Source: Gammaproteobacteria bacterium (GTDB taxonomy: Bacteria; Pseudomonadota; Gammaproteobacteria; JAGOUN01). Taken from it: 40,528 nucleotides of DNA. The notes beneath the pieces are model-generated. The model was given only the letters and a program-made list of their open reading frames with translations. It had not been told where the DNA came from and ran no database searches. The translations under genes and the position numbers were made by a program. The DNA is taken from positions 1 to 40,528 of the forward strand of contig JAJOJD010000040.1 of NCBI GenBank assembly GCA_021208965.1, written 5' to 3'. Numbering within the stretch: position 1 is the stretch's first letter; every line of letters starts with the position of its first letter. Positions 12,154 to 21,639 of the stretch are shown in pieces.

Positions 12154-14460
12154 TCAAGTTTCATCTTGCTGATTATCGGCTATTTTTAGCTGCACAAAAC
12201 CAAGCGCCTCCCCTAACTGACGCAATAAACGTACTCCACCTGCAATTAATGCAACGCCAACCGCAACATCCTCATTAAAGCTCACTTGCGTGCAGATCTG
12301 TTCATTGGCAATAACGGATTGATGATCCGTTAAATTTAACATTCGCGCTGTTTCTGGATGAATATGGATAGCATCAAAACGCTGTTTAGATTTTCGGTCG
12401 TTTAATGCCTTGGCACGGCGTACTAGGTTATCACTTCGACAATCTGGCCACCACGTTACTTGCTCAAGAACTAAAACGGATGTTTTTTTTGCAAAAGTTT
12501 GATCAGAAAAAGAGATATCCGATGACGCTGTAGACAGAGACTCTGTCATCATCTTTGAGGGAATAGCACGCAAAATATCTTCGCTACTTTCAAAGACAAA
12601 ATCAGTGATGTTAAGCAAATTACCTAAAACGCGATAAATTTTCCATGCTGGTCGCGCCTCCCCCTTGGGTAATACGCTGCCCATGAATGACTGAACATCA
12701 CCAGCCAAATTGATATAAGTTCCTGAGGTTTCTGTAAATGCAGCACTGGGCAACAAGACATGAGCACATTGTTTTAAGTGCTCACTGATAAAGGGCGTCA
12801 CGGCGACGACGATATCTGCGGATAATAACTCTCGCTCTAGTTTAGCTGGATTAGCAACATCATATTCTGGTTCTATGCCATGAAGAATATAGCCTTTAGG
12901 AGAAGGGAGCCTGTGTTTATCGTGCGGCACCCAAGCACCAATACGATGACACCCCAGCGCATTTGCCCCTTCAGACAAAACCGCCAATGTACTCTGTGTT
13001 TTTTGCGAAATATTGCTTAATATTGTATAGAGTTGCTCCGCCGCTGGATGACTTAATGCCAACTCCCCCATAATGATAAGGCTAGAGTTTTCAATGAACG
13101 TCTCCCCCGCTACTTTTACCACCGCGAGCAAATCGGATGGCTTAACAATGCTTTCACTTGCCAGATTAAATGCATAAGAATGGCGGACACTATCAATCAC
13201 ATGAACCTTAGCGCCGTTAAGAGCCGCTTTACGGACACGATGCGCTAACAGAGGCTGATCATTACGTAAATGACTCCCAACGATAACAATGGTTTTTTGC
13301 TGTTCAATATCGGCAACAGCCATATTGAGTTGCGGAACAATAGCTGTTTTTCTTCGTAAACGATAATCGATATTGCCAGTATTCAACCGTTCAGATAAGC
13401 GTTTTAATAAATAAGCTTCTTCCAATGTACTATTCGGAGAAAGGATGGTAGCTATTGAGTCAGCACCATGAACAGCCTGAATTTTCTCTAACGCATCCGC
13501 CACATAATTCAATGCGATTGACCAACTGACCTCGCGCCACTCACCGGATGCTTTATCTTTCATCATCGGTTTTTCAAGACGATCAACCTCTAAACCTTGA
13601 TAACTAAAGCGATCGCGATCAGACAACCAACTTTCATTTAAGGCGTCGTTATCTTTTGGCGTAACACGCATAACGCGATGACGACGTGTATGAATCATAA
13701 TATTTGATCCCAATCCATCGTGCGGGGCAACACCTGCGATAGCATTTAATTCCCACGCACGTGCTTGGTATAAAAACGGTTTAGACAATAATGCGCCAAC
13801 GGGGCATAGATCAATCATATTACCAGACAGTTCATGATCTATAGTATGCTTAACATAGGTGCTGATTTGCATATGTTCACCCCGACCGGTTGCACCCAGC
13901 TCACGAACTCCTGCGATTTCTTTCCCAAAACGTACGCAACGTGTGCAATGAATACAACGTGTCATGTGCGTTGCTATCAGGGGCCCAAAATCATCATTTG
14001 AAACGACACGCTTTTCTTCTTGATAATCAGAATGATCTTTTCCATAGGTCAACGAGAAATCCTGTAATTCACACTGACCTCCTTGATCACAAATTGGACA
14101 ATCTAGGGGGTGATTGATCAGCAAGAATTCCATCACTGCTCGCTGTGATTCTAATGTTTTTGCCGACTGGGTAAATACTTTCATGCCATCATTCACCGGT
14201 GTCGCACACGCAGGCAAGGTCTTGGGGGCTTTTTCCACCTCAACCAAACACATACGGCAATTTGCCGCGACAGACAATTTCTTGTGATAGCAAAATCGAG
14301 GAATATAAATGCCATGCTCATCGGCAACTTGGATAATCATTCTTCCGGCTGGCGTGGTAATTCTCTGTCCGTCTATTTCAATTTCTACTGGAGGAGGCGT
14401 ATTTTGCACGTTATTCGCACGATTAAAATCAGGATATGGTATTATCCTAAAAATAGACAT
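12154..14460 (-). CDS. nuoG: NADH-quinone oxidoreductase subunit G, isolated from other nuo genes
   Basis: The large iron-sulfur subunit of respiratory complex I. The N-terminal [2Fe-2S] ligands are in FCYHKKLSVAANCRMC, the His-Cys3 [4Fe-4S] site in HPLDCPICDQGGQC, and the next [4Fe-4S] site in RCIHCTRCVRFG with DLCPVGALL. The additional N7 cluster cysteines found in some species are absent, as in most. The rest is a molybdopterin-oxidoreductase-like domain. I chose the ATG at 14460; the in-frame codon before it is TTG. About 27 residues precede the usual start at VEIEIDG, which is odd. No nuoF or nuoH flanks it, although nuo genes are normally one operon. Only about 20 bp separate it from the divergent phosphatase gene. 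The frame is intact. Confidence 0.95.
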   Translation of the reverse strand: MSIFRIIPYPDFNRANNVQNTPPPVEIEIDGQRITTPAGRMIIQVADEHGIYIPRFCYHKKLSVAANCRMCLVEVEKAPKTLPACATPVNDGMKVFTQSAKTLESQRAVMEFLLINHPLDCPICDQGGQCELQDFSLTYGKDHSDYQEEKRVVSNDDFGPLIATHMTRCIHCTRCVRFGKEIAGVRELGATGRGEHMQISTYVKHTIDHELSGNMIDLCPVGALLSKPFLYQARAWELNAIAGVAPHDGLGSNIMIHTRRHRVMRVTPKDNDALNESWLSDRDRFSYQGLEVDRLEKPMMKDKASGEWREVSWSIALNYVADALEKIQAVHGADSIATILSPNSTLEEAYLLKRLSERLNTGNIDYRLRRKTAIVPQLNMAVADIEQQKTIVIVGSHLRNDQPLLAHRVRKAALNGAKVHVIDSVRHSYAFNLASESIVKPSDLLAVVKVAGETFIENSSLIIMGELALSHPAAEQLYTILSNISQKTQSTLAVLSEGANALGCHRIGAWVPHDKHRLPSPKGYILHGIEPEYDVANPAKLERELLSADIVVAVTPFISEHLKQCAHVLLPSAAFTETSGTYINLAGDVQSFMGSVLPKGEARPAWKIYRVLGNLLNITDFVFESSEDILRAIPSKMMTESLSTASSDISFSDQTFAKKTSVLVLEQVTWWPDCRSDNLVRRAKALNDRKSKQRFDAIHIHPETARMLNLTDHQSVIANEQICTQVSFNEDVAVGVALIAGGVRLLRQLGEALGFVQLKIADNQQDET

Positions 14461-14481
14461 CAAAAGCTACTGGATCATTTT

Positions 14482-14933
14482 ATGTTTTGTTCTGTTTTAA
14501 TGCTTTGTTTTGGAAATATTTGCCGTAGCCCTGTTGCCGAAGGATTACTAAAAAAAATATCGCTTATCCATAGGATGGACTTAATCGTATCATCGCTGGT
14601 ATATACCATGGCACAGCAAATCAACCAGCACAACCGCACTCAATTACGGTTGCACGCGAACATGGCATTGACATCCGTCAGCATCGAGCAAGAGTATTAA
14701 ATCATGATATTATTCATCAGCACGAATTGATCTTGGTCGCTGACGAAGAAATCAAGAAAATCACTATTCATCAATATCCCAGCGCCTCAGGCAAAATAAA
14801 AAGAATGGGGCATTTTCGCGATCAAGACATCGAAGACCCTTATCAAAAATCAAAAAAAGAGTTTGATATCATGTTTAATAATATCGACACTTGCTTGAAA
14901 GACTGGCTAAAAAATGTATGGAAAATCAGCTAA
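14482..14933 (+). CDS. Low-molecular-weight protein-tyrosine phosphatase, single-base frameshift near 14595
   Basis: A small cytoplasmic phosphatase of the Wzb/YfkJ type. The P-loop C-x5-R is intact at LCFGNICRSP (C9 and R15), followed by VAEGLL. The first frame runs to 14700 and then goes wrong after DLIVSS. The other frame continues as AGIYHGTANQPAQP, then VAREHGIDIRQHRARVL, and ends with the catalytic Asp loop DIEDPYQKS and a C-terminal DWLKNVWKIS. One missing G near 14595 (TCATCGCTGG read as TCATCGGCTGG) restores about 150 continuous residues, the family length. It is divergent from nuoG, with only about 20 bp between the two starts. It could be a young pseudogene or a sequencing error. 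Confidence 0.8.
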
Positions 14934-14936
14934 TCA

Positions 14937-14969
14937 GCATGATCTCGATAATGCATACCGAGATCATGC
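14937..14969. terminator. Perfect hairpin between convergent phosphatase and htpG genes
   Basis: An 11-bp perfect inverted repeat, GCATGATCTCG and CGAGATCATGC, with an 11-nt loop lies 4 bp after the phosphatase stop and 12 bp before the end of htpG. The position between convergent genes suggests a bidirectional terminator. No strong T tract follows on either strand, so the terminator role is an inference. Confidence 0.55.
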
Positions 14970-14980
14970 AACAAAAATTA

Positions 14981-16891
14981 TCAGCGGTTAACCAATAGTT
15001 TATTCATGCGTTGAACAAATTCAGCCGGGTTATCTAAATGCCCACCTTCTGCCAATACCGCTTGTTCGAATAATAAATTCGTCCATTCAGCGAATCGTTC
15101 ATCGTCAGATTCTGTCTTGATACTAACCAATAATGGATGTTTAGGATTAATTTCAAAAATCGGTTTACTCATGCCAAAATTTTGACCTGCGGCCTGCATA
15201 ATGCGCTGCATATGAATACCCATATCATTTTCATCGGCAACAACACAACTCGGAGAAGATGTTAAACGATGACTAATACGAACTTCTTTTACTTTGTCAC
15301 CAAGCACTTCTTTCATTTGTTTTAAAACAGATTCAAATTCATCCGTATCTTTCTTTTTTTCCTCTTTTGTTTCTTCATCTTCCAATTGACCAAGATCAAG
15401 ATCACCTTTGGCAACAGATTGAAGCTTTTTACCTTCAAATTCAGTCATATGGCTGATCAACCATTCATCAACTCGGTCAGAGAGCAACAATACTTCAATT
15501 CCCTTCTGACGAAACACTTCCAAAGCAGGGCTATTTTTAGCGGCTTCAAAAGATTCTGCGGTCACATAGTAAATTTTATCCTGCCCATCTTTCATGCGCT
15601 TAGTATAATCCGCCAATGAATGGGATTGGGCTTCAGAATCATCATGAGTTGTTGCAAATCGGAGAAGTTTTGCAATACGGTCTTTGTTCGCAAAATCTTC
15701 ACCTGGTCCCTCTTTGAGTACAGAACCAAATGCTTGCCAAAACTTCTGATATTTTTCTGTTTCTTTTTCAGACAATTCTTCAAGCAACCCAAGCACACGC
15801 TTCACCAAGGCTCCACGCAATTTATCGGTGACTCGATCATTTTGAAGAATTTCGCGTGAAACATTAAGCGGCAAATCTTTCGTATCAATGACCCCTTTAA
15901 CAAAACGCAAATACATGGGCAAGAATTGCTCTGCATCATCCATAATAAATACGCGTTGAACGTAAAGTTTCAAACCGCGCTGACCATCCCGATTCCATAA
16001 ATCAAAAGGAGCTCGGGTAGGAATATAGAGCAAACTAATATATTCCATACTTCCTTCCACTTTATTATGAACCCAGGATAATGGGTCTTCAAAGTCATGT
16101 GAAATATGCTTATAGAGCGCCTTATAGTCTTCATCTTTGATTTTGCTCTTTTCAAGCGTCCACAAGGCTTTGGCTTGATTAACCACCTCAAACTCAGGGG
16201 CTGATGTTTCTTCCTGCTTGTCTTTATCCTCCGAGGGGGCGACCTCTTTCTCCATCATAATCGGTAGCGCAATATGGTCAGAGTATTTTGTAATAATACT
16301 ACGCAAACGGTAACTTTCTAAAAACTCACTGGCATTCTCTTTTAAGTGTAAAACAATCGTCGTCCCACGTTGTTTATGTTCACTATTTTCAATAACGTAT
16401 TCAGCGCTAGCATCCGATGACCAATGGACACCATGCTCATGGCTTAAACCCGCTCGTCGCGTAAAAACTTCAACACGGTCTGCTACAATAAATGCCGAAT
16501 AAAAACCAACCCCAAATTGCCCAATTAACTGGTTATCTTTAGCTTTATCGCCGGTCATTTTTGACAAGAATTCTTTCGTCCCAGAGTGGGCAATGGTACC
16601 TAAATTTTCAATAACTTCATCACGCGTCATTCCAATGCCATTATCTCGAATGGTGATTGTCTTTGCGGATTTATCCATCGTCAGATAAATCGCTAGATTT
16701 GGATCATCTTCATACAACGCATTGTCTGATAAGGCTTCATAACGCAACTTGTCAATCGCATCAGACGCATTAGACACTAACTCACGCAAAAAAATTTCTT
16801 TATTGCTATAGAGCGAGTTAATCATAAGATCTAGCAGTTCTCGCGTTGACGCTTGAAACTTTTTGGTTTCTGTTTGTGCAGAAAATGTCAT
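14981..16891 (-). CDS. htpG: Chaperone protein HtpG (Hsp90)
   Basis: The bacterial Hsp90, an ATP-dependent cytoplasmic chaperone. The GHKL ATPase domain carries [17 protein letters not shown], the Mg/ATP site [10 protein letters not shown] and the lid motif [11 protein letters not shown]. The middle domain has [15 protein letters not shown], and the C-terminal dimerisation domain ends in MNKLLVNR. At 636 residues it is full length. The ATG has an AGAGG ribosome-binding site. A sigma-32-like promoter lies 35 to 60 bp upstream, so heat-shock control is likely. It converges on the phosphatase gene and is followed upstream by transketolase on the same strand. Confidence 0.97.
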   Translation of the reverse strand: MTFSAQTETKKFQASTRELLDLMINSLYSNKEIFLRELVSNASDAIDKLRYEALSDNALYEDDPNLAIYLTMDKSAKTITIRDNGIGMTRDEVIENLGTIAHSGTKEFLSKMTGDKAKDNQLIGQFGVGFYSAFIVADRVEVFTRRAGLSHEHGVHWSSDASAEYVIENSEHKQRGTTIVLHLKENASEFLESYRLRSIITKYSDHIALPIMMEKEVAPSEDKDKQEETSAPEFEVVNQAKALWTLEKSKIKDEDYKALYKHISHDFEDPLSWVHNKVEGSMEYISLLYIPTRAPFDLWNRDGQRGLKLYVQRVFIMDDAEQFLPMYLRFVKGVIDTKDLPLNVSREILQNDRVTDKLRGALVKRVLGLLEELSEKETEKYQKFWQAFGSVLKEGPGEDFANKDRIAKLLRFATTHDDSEAQSHSLADYTKRMKDGQDKIYYVTAESFEAAKNSPALEVFRQKGIEVLLLSDRVDEWLISHMTEFEGKKLQSVAKGDLDLGQLEDEETKEEKKKDTDEFESVLKQMKEVLGDKVKEVRISHRLTSSPSCVVADENDMGIHMQRIMQAAGQNFGMSKPIFEINPKHPLLVSIKTESDDERFAEWTNLLFEQAVLAEGGHLDNPAEFVQRMNKLLVNR

Positions 16892-16925
16892 AAAAATTAC
16901 CTCTAATTGATTGATGATCCATAAC

Positions 16926-16950
16926 TGTGGGCAAAATAAAATTTTTCAAG
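16926..16950 (-). promoter_or_regulatory. Sigma-32-like heat-shock promoter of htpG
   Basis: On the minus strand CTTGAAA (16944-16950) is followed after 12 bp by CCCACA (16926-16931). This resembles the RpoH consensus CTTGAAA, spacer, CCCCAT. It is correctly placed upstream of htpG, a classic heat-shock gene. The -10 is not a full match, and the call rests on sequence likeness only. Confidence 0.6.
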
Positions 16951-16983
16951 AGCAAAAGGGTTCAATCAGATCTCGTCAAAGAA

Positions 16984-18954
16984 TTAGATTCGAATAAAAC
17001 GTTCCAACTGATCAGCTGTCAAACCAAAATAATGATATAATTTTTCTGCCGGCGCCGACAGGCCAAATTCATTCAGCCCAATCACTTTACCCATAGGTCC
17101 AACGAAACGATACCAACCGTCTGACACTCCCGCTTCAATGGCTATACGACAAGTGATCTCAGAAGGCAAAACAGACTCCTGATATTCTTTTGCTTGTTCC
17201 AAAAAAACCTCGACACAGGGCAAAGACACCACACGGACATCAGAAAGACGCCGAGCAACGGTCATCGCAATTTCAACCTCAGAACCAGTCGCTAAAACAA
17301 TCACACGCACAGATTCTTTAGGTTCAAATAAAATATATCCCCCTCGAGCAATATCATTCACTTGGGTTTCAGCATAGGTTTGTGCTGCAATATCTTGGCG
17401 TGTACATAGCAACGCCGTCGGCCCTTGATATTCAACCGCATTTTGCCACGCCACCGCCATCTCAACTACGTCACATGGGCGCCAAACACGTAAATTTGGG
17501 ATTAACCTCAAGCTAGCAATATGTTCTACCGGCTGATGCGTGGGTCCATCTTCCCCAACACCAATAGAATCATGTGTGTAAATAAACACTACTTTTTGTT
17601 TCATCATCGCGGCCATACGCACGGCATGACGAGCATAATCTGAAAAAGTTAAAAACGTCGCGCAAAAAGGGATAAATCCGCCATACAAAGCCAAACCAGT
17701 ACTCATGGCTGACATACCAAATTCACGAACACCATAATGAAGATAATGCCCTTGCGGACAAAGACTAGAAAAAACGTGAGCGTTTTTCCACAATGTTCCA
17801 TTTGATGCGGATAAGTCCGCTGAACCTCCGATGAGTTCAGGCAATACCGTGGCGAGTGAATTGATACAAAACTGAGAAGCTTTTCGGGTCGCCATTTTTT
17901 TATTGCTTTCTTGTGCTGTTTTTACAAAATCATTAACGATACTCGACCAGTTTTCCGGAAACTTACCTTGTTTTCGTCGTGTTAATTCTTCGGCTAATGA
18001 AGGATATTCTTCTTGATACTGTAACCATAACTCATACCATGAAGAAAATAACTCGTCCCCTTTTTTTCGCGCGTCCCACGCCTGATAAATGTCTTGCGGA
18101 ATATCAAAAGGCTCCCCTGAATATCCAATCGCCTCTTTCGCCACTTGAGCATCCGTTCCTAACAAAGGACCATGTGCTTCCGCTGTACCAGCTAAGGAAG
18201 AACCTAAGCCAATCACCGTGCGACAACAAATCAAGGTTGGGCGATCTTTTTCTTTTTGTGCGTTAGCAATAGCTACTCTAATGTCATCAGGATTATGCCC
18301 ATCGACAGAAGAAATAACGTGCCAGCCGTAAGAGCGAAATCGCTCAGGCGTGTTATCCGTAAACCAACCTGAAACAAGCCCATCAATTGAAATACCGTTA
18401 TCATCCCAAAAAACAATCAATTTATTGAGCTGCCACGTTCCGGCGAGAGAGGCAACTTCATGTGAAATACCTTCCATCAAACAACCATCGCCTAAAAATA
18501 CATACGTAAAATGGTCAATAATAGAAAAATTGGGTCGATTAAACTCCGCAGCCAATATTTTTTCAGCCAAAGCCATCCCCACTGCATTGGCAAACCCTTG
18601 CCCTAACGGCCCCGTTGTGGTTTCCACGCCAGGGGTCTCACCATACTCGGGATGACCAGGTGTTTTTGCATGGAGTTGACGAAAATTTTTTAAATCGTCT
18701 AACGATACCTCATATCCTGTCAAATGCAATAAAGCATATTGAAGCATAGAACCATGGCCATTCGATAAAATAAACCGGTCACGATTCCACCACTTTGGAT
18801 CCGTGGGGTGATGAGAAAAAAATTCTTGCCATAAGACGGTGGCGATATCGGCCATTCCCATTGGCATACCCGCATGACCAGAATTCGCACGGTTAACAGC
18901 ATCTATGCTCAATGCACGCAACGCGTCAGCAGATTGTTGAAATAACGACATCAT
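16984..18954 (-). CDS. tkt: Transketolase
   Basis: A thiamine-diphosphate enzyme of the non-oxidative pentose phosphate pathway. It has the N-terminal conserved segment RANSGHAGMPMGMADIATVL, the ThDP-binding GDGCLMEGISHEVASLAG and the pyrimidine-domain motif GVGEDGPTHQPVEHIASLR. At about 656 residues it is full length and intact. The start is one of two adjacent Met codons at 18954 and 18951. It lies upstream of htpG on the same strand with a 92-bp gap holding the htpG promoter, so the two are probably separate units. Together with Prs and PfkA in this window it supports a complete sugar-phosphate metabolism. Confidence 0.96.
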   Translation of the reverse strand: MMSLFQQSADALRALSIDAVNRANSGHAGMPMGMADIATVLWQEFFSHHPTDPKWWNRDRFILSNGHGSMLQYALLHLTGYEVSLDDLKNFRQLHAKTPGHPEYGETPGVETTTGPLGQGFANAVGMALAEKILAAEFNRPNFSIIDHFTYVFLGDGCLMEGISHEVASLAGTWQLNKLIVFWDDNGISIDGLVSGWFTDNTPERFRSYGWHVISSVDGHNPDDIRVAIANAQKEKDRPTLICCRTVIGLGSSLAGTAEAHGPLLGTDAQVAKEAIGYSGEPFDIPQDIYQAWDARKKGDELFSSWYELWLQYQEEYPSLAEELTRRKQGKFPENWSSIVNDFVKTAQESNKKMATRKASQFCINSLATVLPELIGGSADLSASNGTLWKNAHVFSSLCPQGHYLHYGVREFGMSAMSTGLALYGGFIPFCATFLTFSDYARHAVRMAAMMKQKVVFIYTHDSIGVGEDGPTHQPVEHIASLRLIPNLRVWRPCDVVEMAVAWQNAVEYQGPTALLCTRQDIAAQTYAETQVNDIARGGYILFEPKESVRVIVLATGSEVEIAMTVARRLSDVRVVSLPCVEVFLEQAKEYQESVLPSEITCRIAIEAGVSDGWYRFVGPMGKVIGLNEFGLSAPAEKLYHYFGLTADQLERFIRI

Positions 18955-19026
18955 GAATCCTATATAAACCTAAATGAGATGATCGATATTACTCATTCGT
19001 GAACCGGTTAACAAGGCAAAGGAGAA

Positions 19027-19055
19027 TTGAACTCCTATTCTACCTTCGCTATGAT
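19027..19055 (+). promoter_or_regulatory. Sigma-70 promoter of the ABC-F gene
   Basis: TTGAAC (19027-19032), a 17-bp spacer and TATGAT (19050-19055) form a near-consensus promoter 30 bp before the ABC-F start. It reads away from the divergent transketolase gene. Transcription would start near 19062. Confidence 0.65.
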
Positions 19056-19084
19056 ACGCAGCTAATGAACCCCTGTGAACGATC

Positions 19085-20905
19085 ATGTTAGAAATTAAAA
19101 ATGTCACCTTTCGTCGTGGCAACAAATTATTACTGGAAAATGCGAGTGCACGCCTTGAGAACGGTTATCGAACAGGCTTAATAGGCAGAAATGGTGCAGG
19201 AAAAACCAGCCTCTTTCAGCTCATCACAGGCATATTACACGAAGAATTAGGCGCTGTTAACTTAGAAATTCAGCGACAACATATCGCCTACCTTGAGCAA
19301 GCGTTACCACACAGTAATGAAGCCGCCTTAGAATACGTCAAAAGTGGCGATTATGCTTGGGCAAACATTCAAGCTGATCTGAAAAAAGCAGAAAAAGAAG
19401 AAGATGGTCTACTGATTGCACAATGCTACACGGACCTTCAAACGATCGATGGATTTACTATTGATGCCCGAGCAAGCCAAATTCTTGATGGACTGGGGTT
19501 CACCCAAGAAGCCTTTCAAAAACCGGTCTCTAGTTTTTCTGGAGGTTGGCAGATGCGTCTGCAACTCGCTCGCACATTGATTGCGCCTGCCGACTTTCTT
19601 TTATTGGATGAACCAACAAACCACTTAGATATTGAGGCTATTTTATGGTTAGAAAATTGGCTCCAGCAAAAAAAAATGTTCGATATTAATGATTTCTCAT
19701 GACAGGGATTTTTTAGATAACGTCTGTACACACACCCTGCATTTGCGACAGCGTACACTCACGCTGTATGCGGGAAACTATTCTTCATTTGCTCGTCAAT
19801 TTGAAATGCAATTGGAACAGGAAACAAGCGCCGCAGAAAAAATTGCGCGACAACGCGCCCACATGCAATCATTTGTTGATCGTTTTCGATACAAAGCATC
19901 GAAAGCCAAACAAGCCCAAAGCCGAATCAAAGCAATAGAAAAACTAACGAGTACAGTGGGCCTTCAACGAGAAAACCCCTTCTCTTTTAATTTTTTTCCG
20001 TGTGATAGCTTATCTGACCCTATCATTAAAATTGATGCCAGCGTTGGATATGATCAAACCATTATTTTAGAAAAAATTGGGATGAACATTAATCATGATG
20101 ATCGAATTGCTTTTCTAGGGCGTAATGGCGGCGGGAAAAGCACCCTAATAAAAACAATTGACGGCACAATTATCCGCCATAGATGGAGAAATCGTTTGTC
20201 ATCCGAAATTAAATATCGGTTATTTTTCACAGCAACAACTGGACACACTAGACTACGATTCAACGCCGTTTATGCACGTGCAACAACGCGATAAAAAGCT
20301 CTCAGAATCAGAAATTCGCAAATACTTAGGCGGTTTTGGATTTTCAGGCGACTGCGTATTTGATCCGGTACGTCATTTTTCTGGCGGGGAAAAAGCACGT
20401 CTCGCGCTGGCACTACTCATTTATAACCGACCAAATATACTATTACTCGATGAGCCAACTAATCACCTCGATTTACAAATGCGGGAAGCCTTAATTATTG
20501 CGCTTCAAACCTATCAGGGAGCCGTCATTTTGGTCTCCCATGATCGTTATTTTGTCAGCAGTATTAGTGATCAATTATATTGGATAACACAAGGAAAATT
20601 ATTGCCGTTTTCAGGCGATATTGATGATTATCAACACGCTATTCAAGCGAAAGAAGATCTTCTCCCAACCACTCATGCGCCAACCAAAAAAAAGGTAAAT
20701 GATAACAAAAACAAAGTTCAACAGAAAAAACTCGACGAAAAACTAATAACGCTTGAAAAAAAACGTCAACAATGCGAGAAAAATTTAGAAAAACTCGAGA
20801 CTTTATTTGCCTGAAAATATAAAAGAGCTTGAGGCAATCCTCATGGAACACAAAAAGATAAAACAAAATATAGACGACATTGAAAATACTTTACTTTCCT
20901 TTTAA
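19085..20905 (+). pseudogene. ABC-F ATPase, YheS-like, with three frameshifts
   Basis: A ribosome-associated ABC-F protein with two ATPase domains and no membrane domain. Domain one has GLIGRNGAGKTSLFQL, FSGGWQMRLQLARTL and FLLLDEPTNHLD. The linker KIARQRAHMQSFVDRFRYKA is typical of the YheS branch. Domain two has FLGRNGGGKSTLIK, FSGGEKARLALALL and ILLLDEPTNHLD. The frame breaks three times: in a nine-A run at 19668-19676, near the five-A run at 20150-20154, and near TTT at 20802-20808. Removing one base at each restores about 606 residues, ending IDDIENTLLSF at 20905. All three are apparent insertions. Every motif survives, so the gene may be whole in the cell; three breaks in one gene make true decay a fair alternative. 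Confidence 0.85.
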
Positions 20906-20922
20906 GCTCTGGAACCTTAAAT

Positions 20923-21536
20923 ATGCTCACTGAATTTTTGACGTTTGGACTTATCATGTTACTTGGAGCAATGTTGCCTGGTGCTGACTTTGCGATTGTT
21001 ACTAAAAATTCATTACTGCATTCCCGTAAAGCAGGCCTATATTCTGCAATTGGAATTGTCGCCGCCATGGGCATACATATGACCTACTGCGTCTTAGGCT
21101 TCGCTGTTATTATTCGACAATCTCCGTGGTTATTTCATGGAATACAATACGCTGGCGCAGCCTATTTATGTTATATGGGCATCAATTTGCTCAAACAACA
21201 CGATAGAAACACCCTGAATATAAAAGGAGAGGTTCAAAGAAAGGATATTTCACCTGAAAAAGCTTTTCGGCAAGGTTTTATTTGTAATCTTTTGAATCCT
21301 AAGGCAACACTCTTTTTCCTAACCATCTTTAGCGCCATCTCGACTTCTCATAGTGACATTAGCCTGAATATTCTTTACGCGATAGAAATGTTATGTATCG
21401 CTCTTTTCTGGTTTTGCACGCTTGCTTACGGCATCTCTCATCCGATCGTTTCAGGATGGCTCAACCGCTTGCAAAAACGATTGAACGGATACTCGCTTTA
21501 ATTTTATTTAGTTTGGCTATTTTCATGGTTTTTTAG
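20923..21536 (+). CDS. LysE-family amino-acid exporter, single-base frameshift near 21480
   Basis: A small inner-membrane exporter of the LysE/RhtB family. The first helix has the conserved LLGAMLPGADFAIVTKNSL, then GIVAAMGIHMTYCVLGFAVI, and the family signature RQGFICNLLNPKATLFFLTIF. The reading frame stops at 21501 after LQKRLNGYSL, but adding one A at 21480/21481 gives KRIERILALILFSLAIFMVF and a stop at 21534-21536. That is the expected final membrane helix. The corrected length is about 204 residues, normal for the family. The substrate cannot be told from sequence. It lies 17 bp after the ABC-F gene and may share its promoter. Confidence 0.85.
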
Positions 21537-21556
21537 GCTAAAAAATACAAAATATT

Positions 21557-21603
21557 GCTGTTGAAAACAGCAATATACGTGTTATATTGCTGTTTTCAAC
21601 AGC
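21557..21603. repeat. 47-bp palindrome: 21-bp perfect arms, 5-nt loop
   Basis: The left arm at 21557-21577 and the right arm at 21583-21603 are exact reverse complements separated by 5 nt. The left arm is also part of a smaller palindrome at 21552-21576 (11-bp arms, ATATTGCTGTT and its complement, around GAA). The element sits 20 bp after the corrected LysE stop and directly before the DUF4143 pseudogene. A possible -35 (TTCAAC, 21595-21600) lies inside the right arm. It could be a terminator, an operator or an inserted palindromic repeat. No T tract follows. Confidence 0.85.
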
Positions 21604-21623
21604 ATAAATCGGGTTAATATATA
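21595..21623 (+). promoter_or_regulatory. Possible promoter of the DUF4143 pseudogene, overlapping the palindrome
   Basis: TTCAAC (21595-21600), a 17-bp spacer and TATATA (21618-21623) resemble a sigma-70 promoter. The -35 lies in the right arm of the palindrome. Transcription would begin near 21630, about 10 bp before the TTG start. Confidence 0.4.
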
Positions 21624-21639
21624 TAAAAGACTTTTTTCA

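Noticed and set aside
17979-18655. Two plus-strand open frames of 95 and 101 codons within transketolase
   Set aside because: They are antisense shadows of strongly conserved coding sequence.
21552-21623. Insertion sequence ends
   Set aside because: No transposase, no target-site duplication and no longer element are visible; only the palindrome itself can be supported.
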